DNA of 64,000 nt from Doris montereyensis. Lineage: Eukaryota > Mollusca > Gastropoda > Nudibranchia > Dorididae. Position numbers and translations under genes: made by a program. A model generated the notes under the pieces. That model was given only the letters and a program-made list of their open reading frames with translations, was not told the origin of the DNA and ran no database searches. The stretch is from NCBI GenBank assembly GCA_037039925.1, contig JAXRKP010000022.1:20001-84000 (forward strand), read 5' to 3'. Position 1 is the stretch's first letter. Each line of letters starts with the position of its first letter. This document shows positions 24,421 through 37,300 of this stretch, one piece after another.

Positions 24421-24422
24421 GT

Positions 24423-24552
24423 TGATACAACACAGCTTTCACTGTTGGTACAACACAGCTTTCACTGTTGGTACAACACAGCTTTCACTGTTGGTACAAC
24501 ACAGCTTTCACTGTTGGTACAACACAGCTTTCACTGTTGGTACAACACAGCT
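24423..24552. repeat. 23-bp minisatellite, about 5.5 copies
   Basis: Near-perfect copies of TTCACTGTTGGTACAACACA + GCT. Confidence 0.97.
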
Positions 24553-25779
24553 TATGTGTCTACGCTCTCACGTGTAAGTTGATACTCCATTGTCTGATTG
24601 TTCATTTAATAATAAGAGAAGAGATAGGTCGGTGGATATGCCACAGTCAATAATTGACTTTTGTTTATTCACTGATCTATTCCACAGTGGACAGATGTAT
24701 GTTCAACTCAATATTTCTGTAGATATATTTACAATCCCCGTAAATAGTATAAATATGCCATAGCGGATATAACCTTGCTTACCTATTATATCTGTACATA
24801 TATATGTCACTGTCAAGTGATTAATGTTTAATCACCTATTAGCACGGATGGGCTTTTATTCTCTCCATTATAACTGTAAACACACAACACAATACTTATA
24901 TATTGGCTAAATCTGTTTTTACCCTGGAAATATCATTGGTATATTAGTTACCTCGACTATCTCTGAGATAATCTCCGTTATTCACTGCCTTTCCTCACCC
25001 TGGAAATGTGACTGCACCACAATGTGCATTTTTGTCTACAATTATCTACCACTTCATGTATCCATCATGACAAATATGTCATAGAAATAAAGGGTCTTCT
25101 TTAACTTAAACATGAAGTGAGTCTCTTCTTACTAAAATGGTATCAAAATGATGCCAGCGATTACGTCAACTACTGAATTTGTCACAGAGTTCAACTGTGT
25201 TACTGTCACATAAAAAAACCCTCATTTGATATCAGATCTACGTTTATTTTCCCCCTGTCCATTCCAGATGACGGACACAGTTTACGATTTGTTTCACAGA
25301 GCTTGCTGTCCCCTACCCAAGCACCATATATTGAATACAATACAATAATAAATCAATTTCTCAAACGGCACAGTGTTTCTTTGGAAGACGTAAAGTATCT
25401 AATGCCAAATCAAATCAAATTAACAACCATAGAGTGGTGGTGGTGTGGGGGGGGGGGATTATCTAATGAAATGTTTACTCAATGATGGAAATTTGATATG
25501 AATAAAACTTTTCAATAAAAGGTGAAAATATGATTTCTAATGCTTTGTCAGATAGCTGATCAGGAAGGGTATATATAAAACAATTTATACGTAAATTTGA
25601 AACGATAATCATACATACGGGGAAATCTTAAAGGTCTGTGTATTTAAGTTATACTTACAACTCAGAAGAGAATGGAATTGACAGATATGTGGATCAATGG
25701 ATCAAACGAATTTTATTTTCTTAAAAAAGCTCATGGAAAATCCTACAAAGAAGAGGAACATGGCACAAATCAACACTTG

Positions 25780-25780
<1 letters not shown>
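24553..25780. other. No gene recognised
   Basis: Unique AT-rich sequence. No exon with homology was recognised. Confidence 0.5.
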
Positions 25781-25782
<2 letters not shown>

Positions 25783-25818
<36 letters not shown>

Positions 25819-25827
25819 GAGGAGAGG

Positions 25828-25893
<66 letters not shown>

Positions 25894-25920
25894 AGGGAGG
25901 GAGGGAGGGAGGGAGGGAGG

Positions 25921-25991
<71 letters not shown>
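25783..25991. repeat. (GAAA)n-(GA)n-(GGGA)n compound microsatellite
   Basis: GAAA tetramers, then GA, GGGA tetramers (25888-25925) and GA again. Confidence 0.97.
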
Positions 25992-25994
<3 letters not shown>

Positions 25995-26373
25995 TATTCT
26001 TTTAGTAGTTGTAAGCAGTTTAGCCTGCTTTGTATTAAAGCTTCATTCTAGGGTGGCTGACACAATTGAAAATGAGTTTCCGGTTTCCCGTTTCAAGTTC
26101 AAGCAAATTTGGTATATTATGGCAGGAAGCAAAACTTTCAATGAGAAGAAAAAAAATTGACATCTGAACTACCAAGAAAAAAGAGCAGTCTATGACAAAA
26201 ATCTTCAACAGATGAGAAATTTTCAAGAAGAATCTCGTCATCTTTACAAAGTGTCTTATGATGACAGCCCTATTCTTTCTTTTTTCTTTTTGAAAAAAAT
26301 TAGCAAAAATGGGAGCAAATTTTGAGAAAGGAAACAAAAAAAGCTTGCAGAGAACAACTCAAGAAAAGAGAAC

Positions 26374-28390
26374 CTATTCAGTGCTCAGGTCAGGGTACTC
26401 CCCCGCATCCTCTCCCTGTGAATCCACGCTTGCAAACTTCTGTCCCCGGGGCGGCCGGATCCTTGACCAATGGCTGCAGCTGATCCCAGGCAGATGGCCG
26501 TTGCTCTCCACTGGTTGCTGAAGACGGGACATCGTTTCCACATACTTGAACCAGGGCATCAATGTGTTCAAAATCTTCCGTGCCCCCAACAGTATGACGT
26601 CGCAGGCCTTGTCGTTTTTCTGATCTCTTCTTTCCTTCGTTTTCTTTGTTGTCTTGCTTTCTTCCATCCTCGTCTCCCATAAGACTCTTTCCCTCTCTAC
26701 TCAAGCGAGCTAAGTTGGAATTCAGTTCCGTTTTCTCCGACTTTGAGTAGGATCTCTGTGAATCTCCTCTCCTCCCTTTGTTGATGGACCTAAGCACAAT
26801 GATTCCACTGTCGTCTAGCTTCCTGGGCTGGGTCAGCACCACAGTCCCCGTCTCTCTGGCCGAGTGCCCATTTGGTCGACCTAAAAAAGAACGTAAGTCT
26901 GGCATCTGTCCTTTCTTAGAATTCCGCCCTGACGCAGGTAGTTCCTGAATGTTCATGACGGGTGAAGATGATAGAGCCCTGTTGTCGGTTCTCTCAAACC
27001 TGGGACGCAATCCCGACCTTTGCCTCAGGTTTTGCGGGTCGATGAAGACTCGGGTCCCTAAAAGGTCGCTCAGCGTCAGCCAGAGACGAAGGTGACGGTT
27101 GCTGTCGGTTGCCCTCTACAGGCCGTAAGGGGAAGACGAGTCTTTTAGGTCTTTTGCTTCGGACACCAGAGTTGCTGGGATGCCAGAATCATTTCTGAAG
27201 TGCTTACGGCCCGACATGCCAGTGAGCTTATACTTTGGGTTTACCAAGATCTTCAACTTCTGATCAAAAGTGGTGGTAAGGCTCGTCAACAAGTCTGCAC
27301 CGTCCTCAGAGTCCGAGGACGCCCAGGAGTGCCTTTTGTCTATCAAATCAATCAAAGAATCTAAAGAACCGTGACGCTGACCCATGCTGTTTCGGATTGA
27401 ACTCGGACGCAGGTGTTGTTTGTCCACAGCTAAATGGATGTTCTTCTGACGAGTGTCTGGGGGACGCGACTGAGACAGGGACTTGGACATTGCAGCCCCG
27501 GTAATTACCGTCCGAAGATGACGGCGGAAGGCATTCATCAAAAGAGCCAACATGGCGAGAATGGAAAGTCTTAGAAGACGGATGGGCACCCAGGTTGCCA
27601 GATTTCATATTTCTCATTTCTTTTTCCATCCTTTCCCTTTTATCTCCCTCCGATGACGTTGGGCTGCCAAACCCACCGTACGGATACGTCTCTCCAATAT
27701 ACGAACTGCTGACCACGTCTGGCATCCGGGAGGGATTGGTTTAGAGTCAACCAATCGTCGATGCTGTGGATTTCATCCTCTTCCAATTCCAGCTGGGTAC
27801 GCTGATGCTCCCGTTCGATTTGCTCCTGCTCCCTGCGCCGTCGCTCTCTTTCCTTCGTCTGCTTTTGCTCAAAGGTCTGTAGAAGAGTGTAAACGTCGTT
27901 GCCGATCCCTTCAAAGGTGTTGTGAATGGCATCGCGACTCATGCTGGTGGCTTGGCCGTGGGAGATTTCCAGCTCGTCGTTCTTATCCAGCAGAGAATCG
28001 TTGGAATAGTAATGGGGAGCGGAAGAAGTCACTGGGGGACTCGTAGCGTCGGCAAACTCCAGGTCCAGGGAGTCTGGCTCGGGAGCGAGCTATGGGAGCT
28101 ACGGGAGCTATAGGGGCCATGGCTAATTTTGGGATGGAGCTTGAGATGCTCTGGCCAAAGCCCTCCTCAGTGCTGTGGGCGAAGTCAGCGGCGTCTCAGA
28201 TTTGGACAAAGTGGACAAATGACTGCTAGTGTCCAGGCATCTCTTGCCGTACGGTGAGGCATCCAAGGTACTGATGCTTCCGTCCAAAAGGGAATCTTGG
28301 CTCTTCTGTTGCTGATTGCGTAGCTTCCTGCTGGCCGCCCCACAATGGAGGATATGATCTCCTTGGTACTGATGGCCGAGTCTGCTTCCT
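26374..28390 (-). CDS. ARHGAP21: ARHGAP21/23-like, long C-terminal exon
   Basis: Acceptor TTTTCTCATTTCAG. It opens EEADSAISTKEIISSIV and after a G-run indel near 28340 continues AASRKLRNQQQKSQDSLLDG, the conserved basic segment after the GAP domain. Further on are a charged coiled-coil-like stretch near 27860-27780 (TFEQKQTKERERRRREQEQI), LDSLIDLIDKRHSWASSDSE then DLLTSLTTTFDQKLKILVNP (27370-27230), and RRHTVGG (about 26600), all landmarks of the family's tail. Frame changes at about 28080, 27740, 27495, 27140 and 27010 break it. Two stops compete for the end (26390 and 26374); the frame ending DAGEYPDLSTE is my preference. Confidence 0.85.
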
Positions 28391-31300
28391 CTGAAATGAG
28401 AAAATTCATAAGGACGGTGATTGAAAGAAAGGAGAAGGATGGACTGGTTTTATTATTCTTGCATTATGTTAATAAAAATCCGGGCAGTGGACAGGCAAGC
28501 ATCTGTACAGGGAGTAAATGATCCCACCTTCCATGAGTCTCCTACTGCCTTGCAGGTCGGTCTTGACTGACCAAAAGCTAGGGAGTTAACCCTGACAGAA
28601 AATAACAAGGCCTGGTAGGGGTTCAAGGTGGCAGCCACACCATCACCCAGGGTACAGTGGGCTAATCCACTGCTTATCAAAAACAACCTGATTCAGAGAA
28701 GTAAAAGAAATATAACTGGCTTGATCTTTGGAAGATGAACTTGGAAACGAACATGGGCTGTGATTTTTGGAACATGGAACGTTAGGGCAATAAATGGAAA
28801 AGAGTTAGAATTAGTTGAAGAAATGAAAATATTCAAAGTAGATATTTTAACCATTACAGAAACAAAGAAAAGGACAAGGAATAGAAAATGTAAGACCGAA
28901 TCATATTTTAATCTTCTCAGGAGTAGATGTCAAAGATAGAGCTAGAGCATGAGTAGGCCTCCTAGTGCATAAAAGGCATGAAAAGCTACTATAAAGTTGG
29001 AAATTTATAAGCCCACGGCTATTAGAGGTAAATATTAAATCAAAAGGACGAGAAATTAAATCATTAATAGCTTATGGACCAAACGAAGACACAACTAAAG
29101 AAGAAAAAGATATCTTCAAAAGTGATTTACAAATGGCTGCAGAGAATCTTATCCAAACAGGAACTAATGCTTTTAAGAGATTTAAACACTAGAGTAGGCA
29201 ACAATCGCTAAAGAGGAAGTGAGGAAAGCAAAACAGGAACAATGGGAAGAGTTTGGACAAAGACTCCAAGAAAGCTATCAAGGAAATCAAGGCTGTTCTG
29301 GGCGCAATGAAGAGCATGAGAAAGATTAAAGCATGCCCAATACGACAAATTAAGAATGTCAAAGGAGAAATAATGAAAGAAGACAGCAAAATCATGGAAA
29401 CATGGAGAAAGCATTTTCACCAATTACATAATCCCTCAGAACATAAGAAACAAGGAGTAAAGATCAATTAGCAAGAGTATCAAGTAATCCAGAGGAGACA
29501 GCTGAAGATGTAGATATATCAATGGAAGAAATCCAAACAGCCACAAGAAAAGTAAAATTAGGAAAAGCCCCAGGAGCAGATCAAGTTTTAGATAAATGAT
29601 TAAAAACCAAGGGAGAGAGGTAGACAAACTACTACATGCAATATGCTAACAAGCATGGAAGTCCAAACAGGTGCCAGACGACTAGAAAAAGGGAACGGTA
29701 GTACCAATACATAAGAAAGGATCAACTATGGAATGCTCAAACTATAGAGGGATATCACTACTTAGCGTTCCAGGAAAAGTATATGCCAGGATACTGGAAA
29801 TGAGACTAAGGAAAAGAGTAGAGGATCAGATTGAAGAACATCAGAGTGGATTTAGACCAGGAAGAAGTGTACAAGACCACAATTTACAATTAGACAAATA
29901 ATAGAAACATTTCTTGAGAGAAACTGACTTGCACCTGTGTTTTATTGACTTAGAAAAGGCATTTGACACTGTGAGGAGGGACGAACTATGGCATTCCTTG
30001 AAGGAACACAATGTAGAGCACAATTTAATAGAAGCCATTAAAAGTTTGTACAATAACCCAACATGTGCAGTGAGAGTAGCTGGAACATATCTGCAGAATT
30101 TGATGTAGATATAGGAGTAAGACAGGGTTGTATCCAAGTCCTCTTTTGTTTATCACATTTATGGATGCAGTCGCAAAGGCATCCTCAAAAATGAAGAAAA
30201 TAAATGTAGGTGTGTGGAAGCTCAAACCAGTAAATTTATCAAGGCTTTCATTTGTCAATGATTTAGTTCTGTTTGGAAAATCAGAAAGTGACCTTCAGTC
30301 GAATATCAACATTATGAACAATGAACTAAATAAAAGAGGAATGAGAGTAAATGCAAAGAAAACCAAAACAATGCTAGTAACTAGGGAAGCTGAAACACAA
30401 AACCTTAAATTGGGCAGGGAGTATTTAGAACAAGTTCAAAGCTACAATTACCTAGGAGTAATGATTAACTCAGAGGGAAAACTAAGAGAAGAAATCAGCC
30501 AGAGAATCAACAAGGCAAGTGCAATATATAACTATCTAGGAAAGGCATTTGTAGGTAAGCAAGAATTGTCAATAAAAACCAAAATGGCAGTATACAATAT
30601 AGTTTATTGTCCTACTCTCCTCTATGGCAGTGAAACTTGGACTTTAGACAGTAGAGAATACAGTAGAGTACAGGCAGCTGAAATGAAATATCTAAGAAGA
30701 GTAGTAGAGAAAACTAAAAGAGACAAAATCAGAAACACAACAATAAGAGATCAAACCAAAGCAGATGGCATAAAAACTAAGATAGAAACAAGTCAATTGA
30801 GATGGTTTGGGCATGTAAACAGAATGAATGACAATAGAATAGCTAAATCAATATACAGTGCTAAAGTCCAAGGTAAAAGACCAAAAGGCAGGCCTCGGAG
30901 AAAGTGGGAAGAAGATATAAAAGAGGCATTGAAACAGAAATTTAATTTTTTGGAAGGAAACAGAAAATGCCAGGACAGGGCATACTGGAGAAAGATCATC
31001 TCGGGCATCTGAACCCATACACCGAAAGGTAGAATGGGAACTGATAAAGAAAGAAAGAAAGTTAATAAAAATGTTAATAGCTTTATCGTCTGCATAAGTG
31101 GGTTGCATGAATGAGTTCTGTTCTTTCTTCTTCCTTCTCTTCTTTAGTTGCTGGTTATTTTGTTCTTACGTTTTTTCACGGAATATTTGAAGACAGAATC
31201 TAGAATGTTATAGCTAGATATATCTTACAACAGAATCTAAAATGTTATAGCTAGGTATGTCTTACAACAGAATCTAGAATGTTATAGCTAGATATGTCTT

Positions 31301-34300
31301 ACAACAGAATCTAGAATGTTATAGCTAGATATGTCTTACAACAGAATCTAGAATGTTATAGCTAGATATATCTTACAACAGAATCTAGAATGTTATAGCT
31401 AGATATGTCTTACAACATAATCTAGAATGTTATAGCTAGATATGTCTTACAACATAATCTAGAATGTTATAGCTAGATATGTCTTACAACATAATCTAGA
31501 ATGTTATAGCTGGACATGTCTTACAACATAATCTAGAATGTTATAGCTGGACATGTCTTACAACATAATCTAGAATGTTATAGCTGGATATGTCTTACAA
31601 CATAATCTAGAATGTTATAGCTGGACATGTCTTACAACATAATCTAGAATGTTATAGCTAGATATGTCTTACAACATAATCTAGAATGTTATAGCTGGAT
31701 ATGTCTTACAACATAATCTAGAATGTTATAGCTGGATATGTCTTACAACATAATCTAGAATGTTATAGCTGGACATGTCTTACAACAGAATCTAGAATGT
31801 TATAGCTAGATATGTCTTACAACAGAATCTAGAATGTTATAGCTAGATATGTCTTACAACAGAATCTAGAATGTTATAGCTAGATATGTCTTACAACAGA
31901 ATCTAGAATGTTATAGCTAGATATGTCTTACAACATAATCTAGAATGTTATAGCTGGGTATGTCTTACAACAGAATCTAGAATGTTATAGCTAGATATGT
32001 CTTACAACAGAATCTAGAACGTTATAGCTGGACATGTCATACCAACAGAATCTAGAATGTTATAGCTGGACATGTCATACCACATAATCTAGAATGTTAT
32101 AAGTTACACGTCTTCATTCAAAGTTCCTTCAAGGCCATTGCGGCCTATAGAGCTTTGAGCTTACCCAGGCTTCAATAGCACGAAGCAGAGCAGGTGTTTT
32201 TATTTTATATTATATAGACGTTTAGAATGGCCAAGACCACAGCTTCTTTCTGACATACCGTCGTCATCTTTGTATCCATGACCTTCATCAGGAAGTACAG
32301 TTTCCACAGTCGTCTCCATGGGGATGTGATTGTCCTGATCCCAGGGGCTGAAGAACCATTCATGCTGGAAGGGGAAGGAGAAAGGAGAAGGGGGAAGGTG
32401 GAGGAAAGAAATGGTAGTTTTATAAGTTACACACGTAATACAAAAGTGACTGTAACCAATAATTAACTTTATACATAAAAGCAGGTCATGACTTACAAGT
32501 CCTTACTAAGAAGAATAATCTAGATTAAATTCATACCCAAATTTTTAAAAGTTTTCATAGATAAAAGAGCAACAATAGCAACAGTAATATTTTCCCCTAA
32601 AGTTATAATTTGTAAAAACAAATTGCAAATATTTATAATAGCCAGACCTTAAAATAATTTTCTTACCTCGACAAAATGAAACGCCAAAAAAAATTGAAAA
32701 GTCATTAAAAACAGATTATGATCACAAAGTTAGTCACTGCGGCTAATATGAAAATATTTCTATATCAGTGCTATTCAACTCACATGAAGAATAATGCTTT
32801 CAATGATACGACATTGATCAGACATGTCCGTAACCAAAGAAACAGTGTCGTCTTCTTTCTTGCATGGATCAGTGTTGGGCCAAACATTAATGCTAAGTTC
32901 TTGGCATCCATCTGGCAAAAGAAATGGCAGGCAAAAATAGAAAATAGTGAGAAAAGTTTGGTGTGTATCTTACACTTCAAATTGCTGCAGTCTGTGTCAT
33001 TTGCAAAGTATAAATGTCATATACACATTCCAAAATGTAGCAGAAAGAAATGTTCTTCCAAGGCCTAGAGATCAATGGAACCCAAATACACAACGTATTT
33101 AAGGTTTTCAAGCATGAACCAGAGGAGGTGAGAGACATTGTGTTGTTTGTATTTATCCACACCTTATTAATGTTCCCATATAGAAGCCACATGGCAATTT
33201 TCAACGTATCCGTACCCTAGTAATGTTCCCATATAGAAGCTACATGGCAATTTTCAACGTATCCGTACCCTAGTAATGATCCCATATAGAAACTACATGG
33301 CAATTGTCTACGCATCCGTACCCTAGTAATGATCCCATATAGAAACTACAAGGCAATTGTCTTCGCATCCGTACCTTATTAATGTTCCCATATAGAAGCT
33401 ACATGGCAATTTTCAACGCATCTGTACCTTAGTAATGTTCCCATATAGAAGCTACTTGGCAATTTTCAATGTGTCTGTACCTTAGTAATGTTCCCATATA
33501 GAAGCTACATGGCAATTGTCTACTGATCCGCCTTATTGATGTTTCCATACGATGCCACTTTGTTCAAATGCTCCGCTATGTGTTTGAAGCTCTCATTGTG
33601 ATGGGAGGCAACAGATGTAACAGACGTTTCAGCTTCAGCATTCTCTTGTCTGGATCAGGATAACGATTAGCCTCTATAAAGGAATCGTAGTTCTCTGCAA
33701 CAAATCAGTGGATGTTGATATAGTGAATGGTTGAAAAGAGCTATCATTAAAGGACAGAATCTTAAAACATAACTCCTTTACTTTTTCTATATACTGTACA
33801 GTAATGACTAATGTAAGTTGACACATGTTCAGTTTGAACAAAAAACAAAGAGAAGAAAAGTCGAGTAAAATAAAAATTTTAATTTTTAAAAATAATTTTT
33901 GTGACTTTTTAAAACTTTTCTTTATCTTCTTTCAGACGGCAAGGGTGTTGTGTTGGTATAGGAAAGGAGGAAAGGAGTGTGAGGATTTCTTATAGATAGC
34001 TTTCTTTGGCTGAATATCTTTTAATGCTCTTTTTCCTCCACATTTCCTTGTTTTAAAAATTATGTGGTGGGTGCTATGCTTCTTATCACAATACCTGAAT
34101 TAACAAGTGGTTCCGGCAGCTTCCGAAAGAATGATTTCAACAAACTGCTGATGACATTGATGTCTAACAACTTCGTTGTCAATATTGACGTTGTCAATCC
34201 CGTTGTTGAACTCTTCTGTCAAGGCGTTGATAGCGGCCGAGTTACCAGGAACACGGTACACACCAATGACCTCCAGGCCCCGGGCTTCAACGATTCTTGT

Positions 34301-37300
34301 GCAAAGTTCTACGATCAGGGGAACAAACTGGGGACAAAGAGAAAATAATTAATCTACTATCAATAAGTTTTCGTATTCAGTCGTTTAGACACAATAGTGT
34401 CCTCCTAACCCCTTTGAAATTGAAAAATTGAAATGTTAGCCTGGGTATTCCAACATCAAACATTTCAATTGCCCTCCCACATTCTTCAATGCTTAATTGA
34501 AACATGCGTTTAAAGCTTTAAAACGTGTAGAAGGGAATTTAAGTTTTCCTGTACAGGAAAGGATACAGATAAAGAACGGTTTTTGAAATTTGAATTTACA
34601 CTCATAAATAAACAAGAACAGGGCTAAAACACATTTTCATGAAGTAACAGGTGGAGATAATTTCAAAACATTTTAGGCTAAATCACTGGGTCATCACGTG
34701 GGCCAAGTGCTTGTGGTGAGAGAATTTCACCCATTATTCCCATGAGGTCATTTTCCCGAAAGCAGTAAACGTGAGAAAAGTGGAACCTTTCTTTTACACT
34801 GACATAAATAAATTAACTCATAAGGTGTTGGCCATGTAAACAGAATGAATGATAAGAGAAAGGCTAGATCAGTATACAATGCTAAAAACCCAAGATAAAA
34901 GACCAAAAGGTAGACCTCCAAGAAAGTGGGAAGAAGATATAAAAGAGGCACTGTAGGAAAGAAATTCAACCCTTAACGCAAGGACACAGAAAATGTCCGG
35001 ACAGGGCAGCCTGGAGAAAGATCATTTCTGGGATCTAAATCCATACACTGGAAGGTAGAATGGGTAAAGAAAAGAAAGAAAGTACGAGTCTACACTGGCT
35101 GTTTCCCTCATGAACCCTAACTGTCTCTCTGTGTCATTGTGGACATCAAGCAATGACCGCTACTATACCTCATTATGGGGGGAAGGGAAGCAATCCTCTA
35201 ATGGCATGCCAAACTGTCGGATGCTATCATCGTCTGGCACCAGAGCTGCGGGCAGGATGACGTCTTCACTGTGTTTCCTCAGGCTTTTCATCATTGGAAT
35301 GCGACCTTTCCAGCTTTTCTTCACAGGAACTTCGTCTGCAACAGGTGAAAACAGAGTGAATCTTGAAATTCAGTGGAAAACAAAACTGTTTTTGTGTAAT
35401 GCGGCAACACAAGGTATTCATACAAGTCAGTTAGTCAAGGCACTATTGAACAATACATTCTTGATTCGTGCTTTCACTATTTTCTATTTCTATTATCTTA
35501 TGGACTGAGTTAATAGTAAAACCCCTCACAAGTTTATAAAAGAATAATGTCAGAAGAGAAGGAAAAGAAGGAGGAGGAGGAGGAGAGGGAGATAAACAAG
35601 TGCAAAGACAAGAACAAAAACTGAGACAACTGAAACATAAGAACAAAAAATTTTAAAAACGAGGAGAAGAGGGATAAGGAGGAAGAATGGGGGAAGATGA
35701 AAAGAAGATGAAAAGAAGAAGAAGAACCAGAAATTTAAAAAAAAAACACAATGAGGACTAAAAAAAAAATCAAACTGAAAATGAAGGAGTCAATCTAGTA
35801 GGTAGAGGTACTAGTACTAGTACAGTGTGAACAAAGTAGTAACATAGAGTGTTGGTTACTGACTGTCCTACAAACTTTCAACATGGCCATGGACTGTGAC
35901 TTATCTATCACACACTGAATTTCTCAACATTTTATTTTGTGTTATTGACCAGTGAAAGAAAAGAAAGCCTGTTTGGTATCCCTCACCTTTGTCCTTCTCA
36001 GACGCGTTGGATTTTTTGCGTCGCATTGAAGGGGACGAGGACAGTTTCGCTTTCAACGAGAGGGCCGACAGTTTTTTGCTTTTGTGCCCCATGGGCGGGG
36101 ACATTTTGTTGGCTGGAATGATGTTGATCTCAATTGGCATGTGTTTGATCTGCTCTAGGCTGCTGTGATTCTCCTGTGAAGAGATGAAGATCAACATTGA
36201 CCGTAACCATAAAAAACAAATCTCTCATCTGTGTCAAGCAAACGTGCATGTTCGATAAAGTAGATTCCTATTTTTGACTTGGAAATTCATTTTCACTCTT
36301 CATTTTTTGTTTGGTAATTTAGCGTGCTGGTATTACTACAATCTTACTTACATTTTTGGCTGGTTCGTTGATGCTTTTGATGGCTTGAAACCAGCAAAGC
36401 GTTGTTCCGCGGTCCTCAGCGTGAAACAGGTAGACACACTCATCGTGCGTCGTCAGTCTAAACACATTCTTCTTTTTCTTTGCGTAGTCTCTGGCAAATT
36501 CCACCATGTACGATTGGAAGTGGCACATAGTGGTCCTCAAAATTGCTTGAAGCCTGTGGAAAAATGGGGAAATAAGAAAAAAACATCACATGATTTGAAA
36601 GGTTTCTTATGCAATAAATACTAAATTCTGATCAATTTTTGACACATCGACTATATCTTTATAATATTTACAAATATTTATGGAAGAAAGCTTTTGGGTT
36701 TTTTTTTAAGTGCTTTATGTTCTGCCTGGATAGTTGTCAGCAACATTAGTCAGCTACAAACCCTGAGATCACCACTGCGGTTGACAGGGTTACTTCAAAG
36801 AAAGAAACAAACAAAAACATAGGTAATAATAACTATTCCTTCATGTTAAATTGTAAAGGTAAGTTTATAGTGCGAGGCTTAGCAAATCCTAGAATTTTCA
36901 TGTTTTCTTTTGTGATCTTATCAAATTTCAAATCAGTACACCCCACTAGCACTCCCAAACTGCCAGGCCATCTTCCCGATTCTTTTCTTCAATGCCAAAC
37001 ATGAAAACATGGAGCAGCCTGGAGCAAGCTTCGAGTGCTTGCGTGACAGCTGATTGGCAGGAAGTGGAGGCTTCACGAATCCATCGTTATGTTATAAAAA
37101 ATGCTGTCAGAAAGGACGATGACTACCTTCATTTATTGTAAAAACAGCACTGATGCTATTAGCCTGTAGCTAAGTAAGGTAGAGAACTTGCCACTCACCG
37201 AGCTTTCCTTGTCTCGCGTCAGGAACAATTCTGTAGGCTTGAGAACGGCATAGACTTGTTTCCATGATCTATCACTACATTTCTGATGAAAGATTGATAT

